From: Bradyrhizobium semiaridum
Lineage (GTDB): Bacteria; Pseudomonadota; Alphaproteobacteria; Rhizobiales; Xanthobacteraceae
Assembly: GCF_020329505.1 (NCBI RefSeq)
Contig: NZ_JAGKJJ010000028.1
Coordinates: 1-64,000, forward strand
DNA: 64,000 nucleotides
Direction of reading: 5' to 3'
Made by a program: the position numbers and the translations under genes. The notes under the pieces were generated by a model that was not told the origin of the DNA, searched no databases, and saw nothing but the letters and a program-made list of their open reading frames with translations. Below are positions 1-6,397 of the stretch, in pieces; within the stretch, counting starts at the first letter, position 1; the number at the start of each line of letters is the position of its first letter.

Positions 1-96
1 GGCGGCCCGGCGATTGGGGAGCGGATCCGGGTGGTCGCCCCCCGCGACAAGCTGCATCTTTTTACGGCGGATGGCCGCAAGCGCGTCGGGAAATAA
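1..96 (+). CDS. C-terminal end of an ABC transporter ATP-binding protein (UgpC/MalK type), partial
   Basis: Only the last 31 codons lie in the window, reading in frame from base 1 to TAA at 94-96. The peptide ends with a segment like RVVAPRDKLHLF followed by TADGRKRVGK. This is the end of the regulatory TOBE/OB domain found in ATPase subunits of carbohydrate and sn-glycerol-3-phosphate importers. The ATPase core lies outside the window, so the substrate cannot be judged. A short gap then leads into the heat-shock promoter of the next gene. Confidence 0.7.
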   Translation, partial: GGPAIGERIRVVAPRDKLHLFTADGRKRVGK

Positions 97-152
97 CCGA
101 TCGGGAAGAATTTAGCCTCATGTTGCAGGCGTTTAGGCTGGTTTCGGGGCGG

Positions 153-180
153 CTTGAACGCTATCCAGAACACCCCATAT
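153..180 (+). promoter_or_regulatory. Sigma32 (RpoH) type heat-shock promoter of the Hsp20 gene
   Basis: CTTGAAC at 153-159 and CCCCATAT at 173-180 are separated by 13 bases. This matches the RpoH consensus CTTGAAA-N11-16-CCCCATNT almost perfectly. Transcription would begin around 187, giving a leader of about 80 bases. Confidence 0.85.
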
Positions 181-186
181 TGCTCA

Positions 187-267
187 CTGACCGGCGGGCC
201 AAGACGGCCCGCCGGTTGCATGGGGCGCCGCAAGGGCCCCTCAAAGTCGCTTCGAGAGGACTTTGTA
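187..267 (+). promoter_or_regulatory. ROSE-type RNA thermometer in the Hsp20 leader
   Basis: Three consecutive hairpins fill the leader. The first is CCGGCGGGCC (191-200) with GGCCCGCCGG (206-215). The second is GGGGC (222-226) with GCCCC (236-240). The third pairs 242-248 with 259-265 and buries the Shine-Dalgarno sequence. In the third, UCGCU (247-251) pairs imperfectly with AGGA (257-260), leaving G249 bulged. That is the conserved UYGCU/bulged-G core known from ROSE elements, which melt at heat-shock temperature and release translation. The start codon follows at 268. The structure was drawn by eye; melting was not computed. Confidence 0.85.
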
Positions 268-693
268 ATGTCTCGTGTTCCATCGTTGTCCAGTCCGTTC
301 CTTCTGGGATTCGACGAAATCGAGCGTGCGCTCGATCGGGTCGTGAAGGGCGCCGACGGCTATCCTCCCTACAACATCGAGCGGTTCGACCGGTCCAACG
401 GCCAGCCCGAGCGGCTGCGCATCACGCTGGCGGTAGCAGGTTTTACCCGTGACCAACTCGATGTGACCATTGAGGAAAATCAGCTCGTCATCCGCGGCCG
501 TCAGCAGGACGATAAGGCTCGGCAGTACATCCATCGCGGCATTGCCGCGCGCCACTTCCAGCGCACCTTCGTGCTGGCGGAGGGGATGCAGGTGCTGGGC
601 GCGGACCTGAAGAACGGGCTGTTGTCGATCGACCTGGCCAGGCCGGAACCTGAACGGGTCATTAAGACAATCGCTATCAATGAACACGAATAA
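268..693 (+). CDS. Hsp20 family small heat-shock protein
   Basis: This 141-residue protein is an ATP-independent holdase chaperone that binds unfolding proteins during heat stress. The alpha-crystallin domain spans roughly residues 30-130, with a family-typical stretch RLRITLAVAGFTRDQLDVT, then the ELVIRG-like strand (QLVIRG) and GLLSIDLARPEPE. Start 268 is chosen because GAGAGGA sits just upstream and is the sequence hidden by the RNA thermometer; an in-frame ATG at 154 lies inside the promoter and is not credible. A DUF1150 gene follows after 50 bases and is probably co-transcribed up to the terminator at 1041. Expression is expected to be controlled twice, by RpoH and by the ROSE leader. 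Bradyrhizobium genomes carry several such genes, so no specific symbol is given. Confidence 0.92.
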   Translation: MSRVPSLSSPFLLGFDEIERALDRVVKGADGYPPYNIERFDRSNGQPERLRITLAVAGFTRDQLDVTIEENQLVIRGRQQDDKARQYIHRGIAARHFQRTFVLAEGMQVLGADLKNGLLSIDLARPEPERVIKTIAINEHE

Positions 694-743
694 TAGAAAC
701 CTGGAGCGGACTCGACCGCTTGTCTGACTGAGGAGTCGAGACC

Positions 744-1010
744 ATGAGTGAAGCAAACGTCATGTTCCAATCCGACAGCGTCACGCCGGAAGCGCTGGCG
801 CATTTGGGCGAGGGCCATATCGCCTATGTGAAGCAGGTCCGTTCCGAGGATGTGCCGGATCTCTTCCCGCAAGCCCCGAACCTTGCGCCGGGCCTGAAGC
901 TGTTCGCGCTGCACGCCGCCGACGGCACGCCGATCATGCTGACCGACAGCCGCGAGGCCGCGATCGCGAACGCCTGGAGCAACGAGTTGCAGGCCGTCAG
1001 CGTCCATTAG
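744..1010 (+). CDS. DUF1150 family protein
   Basis: This 88-residue acidic protein belongs to the DUF1150 family, whose function is unknown. The family is commonly encoded directly downstream of a small heat-shock gene in alphaproteobacteria, as here. Conserved features visible are the central GHIAYVKQVRSEDV region and the C-terminal block LKLFALHAADGTPIMLTDSREAA. AGGAG precedes the ATG at 744. Placement between the ROSE-controlled Hsp20 gene and a strong terminator suggests it belongs to the same heat-shock transcript. A role in the small-chaperone response is inferred from context only. Confidence 0.85.
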   Translation: MSEANVMFQSDSVTPEALAHLGEGHIAYVKQVRSEDVPDLFPQAPNLAPGLKLFALHAADGTPIMLTDSREAAIANAWSNELQAVSVH

Positions 1011-1040
1011 ACGCCGGCTGAATTCAGCATCCACGAGTTC

Positions 1041-1083
1041 AAATGCGCGGGCATGCCTCGACGAGGCGGCCCGCGCATTTTTA
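1041..1083 (+). terminator. Intrinsic terminator of the Hsp20-DUF1150 unit
   Basis: AAATGCGCGGG (1041-1051) pairs perfectly with CCCGCGCATTT (1070-1080). An inner GCCTCG/CGAGGC stem extends the hairpin, and a T-run ends the structure. It lies 30 bases after the DUF1150 stop codon and could also act on the convergent gene at 1098. Confidence 0.85.
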
Positions 1084-1097
1084 ATGCGATGACGTCC

Positions 1098-1478
1098 TTA
1101 TTGCGGTGAAGCCGATGTCAGCTTCGGCCCCATGCTGAGCTGAACCTCGGCGGGCACATTGTAGTCGCGCATCAGCATGCGGTTGTTGCGGAGCCCGCAC
1201 GCTTCCCGCTGCACCACGAACATCCAGAGCGCGTGGCCGGCTTCCTTGACCAGCAGGCGCCGAGCCTGTTGTGTCGGCGCCGGTGCTTCTCCGTGCGGAT
1301 GGGCGGCATCGAACTCGCGCAGTCTAGCAAGAGCTTGTTCCAGCGCGCGCCCCATGCGTCCGAGCGCAGAGGCTCTCTCTTCGACGAGCTCATAGGCGAG
1401 AACGTCGACGGGAACGCGATCGAGACGAAAATCGCGGAACATCCGTGATCCCTGGTTCGCACGCGCAATGTTGCGCAT
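1098..1478 (-). CDS. Small conserved hypothetical protein (DUF6665-like)
   Basis: This 126-residue protein has a helical core containing VDVLAYELVEERASALGRMG and a long amphipathic segment, then a conserved-looking HALWMFVVQREACGLRN block. The arrangement recalls a short rhizobial family that I believe is catalogued as DUF6665; that assignment is from memory. The start at 1478 is chosen because AGAGGGG lies just upstream; a further upstream start at 1514 adds only basic residues and has no ribosome site. No signal peptide, membrane segment or catalytic motif is visible. It converges on the Hsp20-DUF1150 terminator. Confidence 0.65.
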   Translation of the reverse strand: MRNIARANQGSRMFRDFRLDRVPVDVLAYELVEERASALGRMGRALEQALARLREFDAAHPHGEAPAPTQQARRLLVKEAGHALWMFVVQREACGLRNNRMLMRDYNVPAEVQLSMGPKLTSASPQ

Positions 1479-1518
1479 ACCCCTCTTCTGGCGTCGCCGG
1501 CCGGTTGTCAACACACGT

Positions 1519-1650
1519 TCAAGCCAGCTGCGCGCGGATGTCCGGCTTCGGCACCTTGCCGACCTTGGAGCGCGGCAGATCGTTCCAGACGTCGATCTGC
1601 TTCCGCGTTCTTGTCGGATAATCGATGAAACGCATGGTCGGCACCAGACT
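1519..1650 (-). pseudogene. Remnant of an acyl-CoA ligase (AMP-binding enzyme), C-terminus only
   Basis: Read on the minus strand and ending with TGA at 1519-1521, this stretch encodes RFIDYPTRTRKQIDVWND then LPRSKVGKVPKPDIRAQL. The LPR-x3-GKV-x-K-x-IR pattern is the conserved C-terminal motif of acyl-CoA ligases, including the catalytic lysine after GK. No upstream ligase sequence remains; a 12-bp palindrome and a dispersed repeat begin right where homology should continue. The gene probably once followed the oxidoreductase at 1779, with the body of the ligase deleted. Identification rests on the motif alone. Confidence 0.5.
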
Positions 1651-1653
1651 AGA

Positions 1654-1687
1654 CTGCGGGTGACGGGGGCTAGCGCGTCACCCGCAG
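1654..1687. repeat. 12-bp perfect inverted repeat
   Basis: CTGCGGGTGACG (1654-1665) is inverted at 1676-1687 with a 10-base loop. It sits between the acyl-CoA ligase remnant and the oxidoreductase gene and may end the minus-strand transcript, although no T-run follows in that direction. Confidence 0.6.
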
Positions 1688-1690
1688 CGA

Positions 1691-1743
1691 AGCGTTTTCG
1701 AGCGAAGTCGATACCGGATCGCGTGACGAAAACGCCTCAAACG
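1691..1743 (+). repeat. Dispersed repeat family G, copy 1
   Basis: The stretch opens AGCGTTTTCGAGCGAAGT and continues through an ACCGGATCGCGT core to AAAACGCCTCAAACG. A second diverged copy lies inverted at 38589-38640. Similar sequences are, from memory, common between genes of Bradyrhizobium. Confidence 0.6.
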
Positions 1744-1778
1744 AAAATCTTTGACTTCGATTTCATCTTCACTCGAGC

Positions 1779-2909
1779 TCAGTCGTGCACTGTCAGGATC
1801 GGCTTGCCGACGAGGCCGAAACTGCGCAACTGCCCGAGCAGCTCGCGGTGGCCGAACGCCTGGCAGCCGGACGCAAAGCCCACGCGCTTCGGCGGCTGTT
1901 GCAGCAGGGCGACCGCGGCATAGGCCTGCAGCATGCCGGTCTGCTTGTAATTGCTGTTGCCGTAAATGACGCAGTGCGCGCGGCCCAGCGGACCGGAGGC
2001 ATGTACCGAATCCATCGACTTGTTGACGCGCGGGTTCTCGCGCGGCGGCATGGTGTTCATCACGCCGGCGGCGGTCTGCGCCAGCGCGGCGTAGCGATCG
2101 TCCGGGTTCATGTCCTTGGTCGCCTCCAGCGCAGCGGCGACGATCTGCGGCACGCCGAGCATCAGCGCGCGATTGAACACGCCGCCCAGCACCTTGACGT
2201 TGGCCACGCGCGGATCGTGCTTGAACCACACCGGGTGCGAGGTGCCGCCCCAGGGCAGCGCCAGCGCCAGCTCGTGCTGGCCGGGGATGGCGAGGTTGTA
2301 GAGGCCGGCATCGGGCTGATGCTCGACGTACTTGTTCTGCTCCAAATAGTACGCCTTGGCCATCGCGGCATTGACCAGGATGGTCTGCGTCGAGGCGATG
2401 GTCGGGCTGCCGCCCCAGAACACGGCGATGTCAAGCGTGTCGAGGCCGGGCGTCTCCAGGCACAGCTGCGCCGCGATCTCGCCGGTGGTGTACATCTGCG
2501 CGATCCCCGGCGCCAGCAACAGGCCGGCATTGGCGAACCTCGCGCCAAATTCCTGGTCGAGCGTGATCAGCCAGTCCTGCTCGCCGGTCGTGTCGGTGTA
2601 ATGGCACCTGGCAGCCAGGCAGGCCTGCACCACCTCGCCGCCGAACCTGGCGAAGGGGCCGACGGTGTTGAGCACCACCGAGGCACCCTTGAACAATTCG
2701 GTCAGCGCGGCCACGGTGTGCGGCACTGCCACCACCTCGTAGTCGGCGGTCTCGATGCCGGCCACGTTCGACTTCATCGCGGCGTTGAGCTTCTCGGCGC
2801 TGCGGCCGGCGGCGATGAAGGGGACGTTGTACTCGCGCAGATATTCGCAGACCAGCCGGCCGGTGTAGCCGGACGCGCCATAGACGATGACGGGCTTCTT
2901 CTCGCTCAT
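1779..2909 (-). CDS. Saccharopine dehydrogenase-like NAD(P)-binding oxidoreductase
   Basis: This 376-residue protein begins with a Rossmann nucleotide-binding motif, VIVYGASGYTG (residues 7-17), and has the layout of the saccharopine dehydrogenase NADP-binding family. That family includes lysine-pathway enzymes but also many trans-acting enoyl reductases and uncharacterised lipid enzymes. True lysine biosynthesis is unlikely from the context. GGAGG precedes the ATG at 2909. It is encoded 35 bases downstream of the SDR gene, probably in the same operon, and is followed by the remnant of an acyl-CoA ligase. The three together suggest an acyl-CoA or lipid-type catabolic set controlled by the divergent TetR regulator. 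The substrate is unknown. Confidence 0.75.
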   Translation of the reverse strand: MSEKKPVIVYGASGYTGRLVCEYLREYNVPFIAAGRSAEKLNAAMKSNVAGIETADYEVVAVPHTVAALTELFKGASVVLNTVGPFARFGGEVVQACLAARCHYTDTTGEQDWLITLDQEFGARFANAGLLLAPGIAQMYTTGEIAAQLCLETPGLDTLDIAVFWGGSPTIASTQTILVNAAMAKAYYLEQNKYVEHQPDAGLYNLAIPGQHELALALPWGGTSHPVWFKHDPRVANVKVLGGVFNRALMLGVPQIVAAALEATKDMNPDDRYAALAQTAAGVMNTMPPRENPRVNKSMDSVHASGPLGRAHCVIYGNSNYKQTGMLQAYAAVALLQQPPKRVGFASGCQAFGHRELLGQLRSFGLVGKPILTVHD

Positions 2910-2944
2910 TGCAATCCTCCGAAATCGATTCCTGGTGCGCGCTG

Positions 2945-3748
2945 CTACATGCCCATACCGCCGTCGACCGGCAGGCCGATGCCGGTGATGAAGCGGGCAT
3001 CGTTCGAGCACAGGAACACTGCGGCATCGGCGATGTCGCCGACCTCGGCGAGCTTGCCGAGCGGCGTCTGCTCCACCACCGAGCCGACGGCGGCATTGAC
3101 GTCGGGCGCGAGACCGATCTTCACGATGTCATTGGCGAGCTGCATGCCCATGTCGGTCGGAATCAGCCCGGGATAGATGCAGTTGACGCGCACGCCGTAG
3201 CCGAGCTTGCCGGCTTCCATCGCCGCGACCCGCGTCATGCGGTCGACCGCGGATTTGGTGCCGGAGTAAACGGCGATGCTCGGGAAGGCGATGGTTGCTG
3301 CGACCGAGGCGATGTTGACGATCGCGCCGCCCTTGCCTGCCGGCCCGCCCGGCCGCATCGCGCGGAAGGCGTGCTTCATGCCGAGCACGGTGCCGACGAT
3401 ATTGACGTCGCACATCCGCCGCGCGTCCTCGGCCTTGATCTCGCTGACCAGCGAGGTGATCTCGATGCCGGCATTGTTGATCAGGATGTCATAGCCGCCG
3501 AGCGTTTCGACCGTCGCGGCGACGGCCCGTTCCCACTGCGCGTCGTCGGTGACGTCGAGCTTTGCAAAACCGGTCTTGACGCCGGCCTTCGCGATCTCGG
3601 CAGCGGTGGTCTTGCCGGCATCGTCGAGGATGTCGCCGATCATGATCGCGGCGCCGGATTGCGCCAGCGCCTGGGCGATCGCCGCGCCAATTCCCCGGGC
3701 GCCGCCGGTGACCAGGGCTTTCCTGCCTTCAAGGCTCTTCCCACGCAT
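2945..3748 (-). CDS. SDR family NAD(P)-dependent oxidoreductase
   Basis: This 267-residue protein is a classical short-chain dehydrogenase/reductase. It shows the cofactor motif TGGARGIG (14-21), the structural NNAG motif (91-94), and a catalytic triad of Ser148, Tyr161 and Lys165 (YSGTK). The C-terminal FITGIGLPVDGGMGM is typical of the 3-oxoacyl reductase-like and hydroxysteroid-type subgroup. GGGAGGATG lies before the ATG at 3748. It is the first gene of the minus-strand operon facing the TetR regulator, and its promoter region contains three palindromes, so it is the likely main target of that regulator. The alcohol or ketone substrate cannot be deduced. Confidence 0.9.
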   Translation of the reverse strand: MRGKSLEGRKALVTGGARGIGAAIAQALAQSGAAIMIGDILDDAGKTTAAEIAKAGVKTGFAKLDVTDDAQWERAVAATVETLGGYDILINNAGIEITSLVSEIKAEDARRMCDVNIVGTVLGMKHAFRAMRPGGPAGKGGAIVNIASVAATIAFPSIAVYSGTKSAVDRMTRVAAMEAGKLGYGVRVNCIYPGLIPTDMGMQLANDIVKIGLAPDVNAAVGSVVEQTPLGKLAEVGDIADAAVFLCSNDARFITGIGLPVDGGMGM

Positions 3749-3918
3749 GACGTCATCCTCCCTTTGCTGGTGTTTGGCTGGTGCTGGCGATGGGGCAGCA
3801 GGTGCCGGCGGGCTGCCGCGCTCTTGCCGCCAGGCAACCGAATTCGGCAGCGGCGGAGCGCAGCATCGGCGCCCCAGCGATCACGTCTCCTCCCTGGCTG
3901 ATAGATTGGTCAGCCGTC

Positions 3919-3998
3919 TTGACGGTTGTCCAAATTTCTTGAGCCGAGCCTCGTCCAGGAACTTGACACTTGTCAAGCCAAAATTTGACAAGTGTCAA
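3919..3998. promoter_or_regulatory. Three phased operator-like palindromes between the SDR operon and tetR-family gene
   Basis: TTGACA-CT-TGTCAA (3963-3976) and TTGACA-AG-TGTCAA (3985-3998) are two 14-bp palindromes of one design. A degenerate third copy, TTGACG-GT-TGTCCA, lies at 3919-3932. Their centres are spaced 44 and 22 bp apart, so all lie on the same face of the helix. The site is in the divergent intergenic region, as expected for a TetR-family repressor. Each half-site also resembles a -35 element (TTGACA), which would let a bound repressor block polymerase directly. Confidence 0.7.
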
Positions 3999-4080
3999 AG
4001 AGGGTGGTTGTGAAGGATGGAGCGCGCCGCGACCGGCGCGCTATAAGTCGATGCGGCGACGGACGGAGGGAAGGCACGAG

Positions 4081-4716
4081 ATGGCGCGGCAAGCGACAGG
4101 AGCGGCCCGAGTGGCCGCGGCGGCCGAAACGCTGCGCGACGAGAAATTCAACGCGCGGCGGATCGAACTTGCGGAAGCCGCGCTCGAGACCCTCGGCGAG
4201 CTCGGCTTCGCGCGCACCAGCCTGCGCGAGATCGCGCAGAATTCCGCGTTCACGCACGGCGTGTTTCACTACTACTTCAGCGACAAGCTCGACCTGATCT
4301 GCTGCTGCGTGCGCCACTACAAGGCGAAATGCGTGACACGCTACGACGAGGTGGTGGCGTCTGCGCAGGACCGTGAGCAGTTGATGGAAGGCTTCCTCGC
4401 CAAGCTTGCCGCGACGCTCAAGACCGAAGCGCACATGCACCGGCTCTGGTACGACCTGCGCTCGCAGGCGATGTTCGAGGCCGCCTTCCGCAAAGATGTG
4501 CTTGAGATCGACAAGAGTCTCGAAGCCATGATCTGGCGCATCGCCTCGCGCTACGCCGAGCTCGGCAACAAGCGCCCGGCATCGTCACCGGCCGCGCTGT
4601 ACGCGCTGTTCGACGGCCTGTTCCAAAGCGCACTGCTCAGGCATCTCGCCGACGACGAGAAGGCGATCCCCGACCTGCTCGACGAAGTCCGCCGGCTGCT
4701 GCCGACGATCTGCTGA
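4081..4716 (+). CDS. TetR/AcrR family transcriptional regulator
   Basis: This 211-residue protein has a TetR-type helix-turn-helix near residues 25-70. The region includes AALETLGELGFARTSLREIA followed by the family-typical GVFHYYFSDKLDL. The remainder is a helical ligand-binding domain. The start at 4081 follows a GGAGGGAAGG sequence; an upstream in-frame start near 3970 would fall inside the operator region. It is divergent from the SDR operon and separated by three matched palindromes, so it probably represses both itself and that operon until an acyl or related ligand binds. A dispersed repeat follows the gene. Confidence 0.88.
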   Translation: MARQATGAARVAAAAETLRDEKFNARRIELAEAALETLGELGFARTSLREIAQNSAFTHGVFHYYFSDKLDLICCCVRHYKAKCVTRYDEVVASAQDREQLMEGFLAKLAATLKTEAHMHRLWYDLRSQAMFEAAFRKDVLEIDKSLEAMIWRIASRYAELGNKRPASSPAALYALFDGLFQSALLRHLADDEKAIPDLLDEVRRLLPTIC

Positions 4717-4744
4717 ACGATTTCGATCGACAACGAAGACATCG

Positions 4745-4827
4745 TAGCCCGGATGAAGCGCAGCGCAATCCGGGATTCGCGCCAGCTGCAAGACCTCCCC
4801 GGATTACGCTTTCGCTCCATCCCGGCT
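4745..4827. repeat. Dispersed palindromic repeat family B, copy 1
   Basis: TAGCCCGGATGAAGCGCAG leads into GCAATCCGGG, and the inverted partner CCCCGGATTACGCTTTC through ATCCCGGCT closes the element. The whole element can fold into one long hairpin. A second copy is at 22916-23000 and half a copy at 36399-36430. It fills the gap between tetR and ptsN, where no gene is seen. Confidence 0.75.
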
Positions 4828-4915
4828 CCGAAGTGAGGCTATCGGACAACGCGTCGCCGTGCACCGGCTCGTGACGAGCGGGCTATACGCTGATGACAGA
4901 CGGGCGAATGAAAGC

Positions 4916-5377
4916 TTACGCCGCGCTCGCCGGCGGCAGCGCCAGCACCGAGTAGATCGCCTGTGCGTCGCGGGAGGCGCGCAGCTTCTTGGCGACGTCC
5001 TGGTCGCGCAGCAGGCGGGCGATGCGCGCCAGCGCCTTGAGGTGGTCGGCGCCGGCGCCCTCGGGCGCCAGCAACAGGAAGATCAGGTCGACCGGCTGGC
5101 CGTCCATCGCCTCGAAATCGATCGGTCGATCGAGACGGGCGAACAGGCCGAACAACTTCTCCAGCTTGGGCAGCTTGCCGTGCGGAATGGCGACGCCGTA
5201 GCCGACCGCCGTGGTGCCGAGCTTCTCGCGCTGCAGCAGCACCTCGAACACCGCGCGCTCGTTCTGGCCGGTCAGCGCCGAGGCACGCGCGGCAAGTTCC
5301 TGCAGCGCCTGCTTCTTGCTGATGACCTTCAAAGCCGGGAGAATCGCCTCGGGTGCGACCAAATCGGTAATCGGCAT
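4916..5377 (-). CDS. ptsN: Nitrogen-PTS phosphocarrier EIIA(Ntr)
   Basis: This 153-residue cytoplasmic protein is the terminal phosphoacceptor of the nitrogen phosphotransferase system, which links nitrogen and carbon status to potassium transport and other regulators. The active-site histidine is His66 in GVAIPHGK. The protein begins MPITDLVAPEAIL, as in rhizobial homologues. It is the last gene of the rpoN-hpf-ptsN series on the minus strand, with 232 bases between it and hpf. That gap contains a GC-rich hairpin, so ptsN may have its own promoter or be reached by read-through. Confidence 0.93.
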   Translation of the reverse strand: MPITDLVAPEAILPALKVISKKQALQELAARASALTGQNERAVFEVLLQREKLGTTAVGYGVAIPHGKLPKLEKLFGLFARLDRPIDFEAMDGQPVDLIFLLLAPEGAGADHLKALARIARLLRDQDVAKKLRASRDAQAIYSVLALPPASAA

Positions 5378-5534
5378 TGGGACGTTCCGAGGTGAATGAG
5401 ACCGTCAGGTTGCGAAATAGGCTTTACAGCGGCGGCGTCAAGAAGATGAGGCGGGATGCGGGCTTAGCCCGGGTCCATCTGGCAGGGCTTCTACTCCAAC
5501 GCATCGGCGGTGCCAACACCGGCAAGACCCTGTT

Positions 5535-5557
5535 CCGCCCCTTATTGCTTGGGGCGG
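5535..5557. repeat. Short hairpin between hpf and ptsN
   Basis: CCGCCCC (5535-5541) pairs with GGGGCGG (5551-5557) over a 9-base loop. There is no clear T-run on either side, so a terminator role is possible but weak. The rest of the hpf-ptsN gap shows no convincing gene. Confidence 0.4.
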
Positions 5558-5609
5558 CGGACCATAAGCAGGGCTGGCTTCCGACGTCAATGCCATCCGC
5601 CATATATCC

Positions 5610-6209
5610 TCAGGGGGTCACCGATGGGGGGTCGACCCAGCCCACATTGCCGTCCGTACGGCGGTAAATGATGTTCACCCGGCCGCTGCCGCCATGCTGG
5701 AACACCAGGCAGGAAGCGCCGCTCAAATCCAGCTCCATGACGGCCTCGCTGACCGACAGCCGCTTCAGCGCCGTGGTTGCCTCGGCAATGATCACCGGGC
5801 TGTATTCGGTAACTTCGTCCTCGTTCTCGGGCGCCTCGATGACGTAGCTTGGCGCATCGAGCCCGACACCGTTGAGCTCGGCAAGCGCGGCGGTCGCTGC
5901 ATAGGCCTTGCGGGCCGAGCGGTCCTTCAGCCGGCTCTTGTAGCGGCGCAGACGCTTCTCGATCATCAGCAGCGCCGCATCGGCGCTGGCATAGGCATCG
6001 GTCGCATTGGACTCGGCTTCCAGCGTGATGCCGGAATCCAGATGCAGCGCGCAATCGGTCCGGAAGCCGAAGCCATCCTTGCTCAGCGTGATGTGACCGG
6101 AATAGTTGCCATCAAAATACTTTCGCAGGACCTCGTCGGTGCGCTCGCTGACGCGCGCCCGAAGCGCCTCGCCGATGCTGATGCTCTTTCCCGAGATTCG
6201 AAGGGTCAT
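5610..6209 (-). CDS. hpf: Long-form ribosome hibernation promoting factor (HPF/RaiA family)
   Basis: This 199-residue protein matches the long HPF type. An N-terminal S30AE domain (about residues 1-100, starting MTLRISGKSISIGEALR) binds the 30S decoding centre. A C-terminal domain (about 140-195, with VMELDLSGASCLVFQHG and VNIIYRRTDGNVGWVDP) dimerises to form 100S ribosomes. The start at 6209 is preceded by GAGGC; an upstream in-frame start would add about 60 non-homologous residues. It follows rpoN directly, as is usual in proteobacteria, and should act when growth stops. Confidence 0.93.
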   Translation of the reverse strand: MTLRISGKSISIGEALRARVSERTDEVLRKYFDGNYSGHITLSKDGFGFRTDCALHLDSGITLEAESNATDAYASADAALLMIEKRLRRYKSRLKDRSARKAYAATAALAELNGVGLDAPSYVIEAPENEDEVTEYSPVIIAEATTALKRLSVSEAVMELDLSGASCLVFQHGGSGRVNIIYRRTDGNVGWVDPPSVTP

Positions 6210-6355
6210 TTGATGCCTCGATTGCTGGATACCTCGATCACTCTCTTGCCGGAGCATGATGGTTTCTGAATTTCCGCCAACCTTCCTTTCCGGGTCATGC
6301 TGCACAAGGCGAAGATTGAGACTATCGCGATTTGAGGCGAACGCAACGACAGCCT

Positions 6356-6381
6356 GATCCTGCCGGGATGTCGGCAGGATC
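6356..6381. repeat. Hairpin downstream of rpoN
   Basis: GATCCTGCCG (6356-6365) and CGGCAGGATC (6372-6381) form a 10-bp perfect stem with a 6-base loop, 16 bases after the rpoN stop codon. No T-run follows on the minus strand. It may protect the rpoN mRNA end or pause transcription before hpf. Confidence 0.5.
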
Positions 6382-6397
6382 ATCCTCAAGGGGGTAC

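Noticed and set aside
1785..3176. Open frame of 463 codons on the plus strand
   Set aside because: It runs antisense to the oxidoreductase and SDR genes, has no family motifs and reflects high GC codon bias.
5377..5667. Possible small gene between ptsN and hpf on the plus strand
   Set aside because: It overlaps both neighbours, has no ribosome site and crosses a GC hairpin; no family similarity seen.
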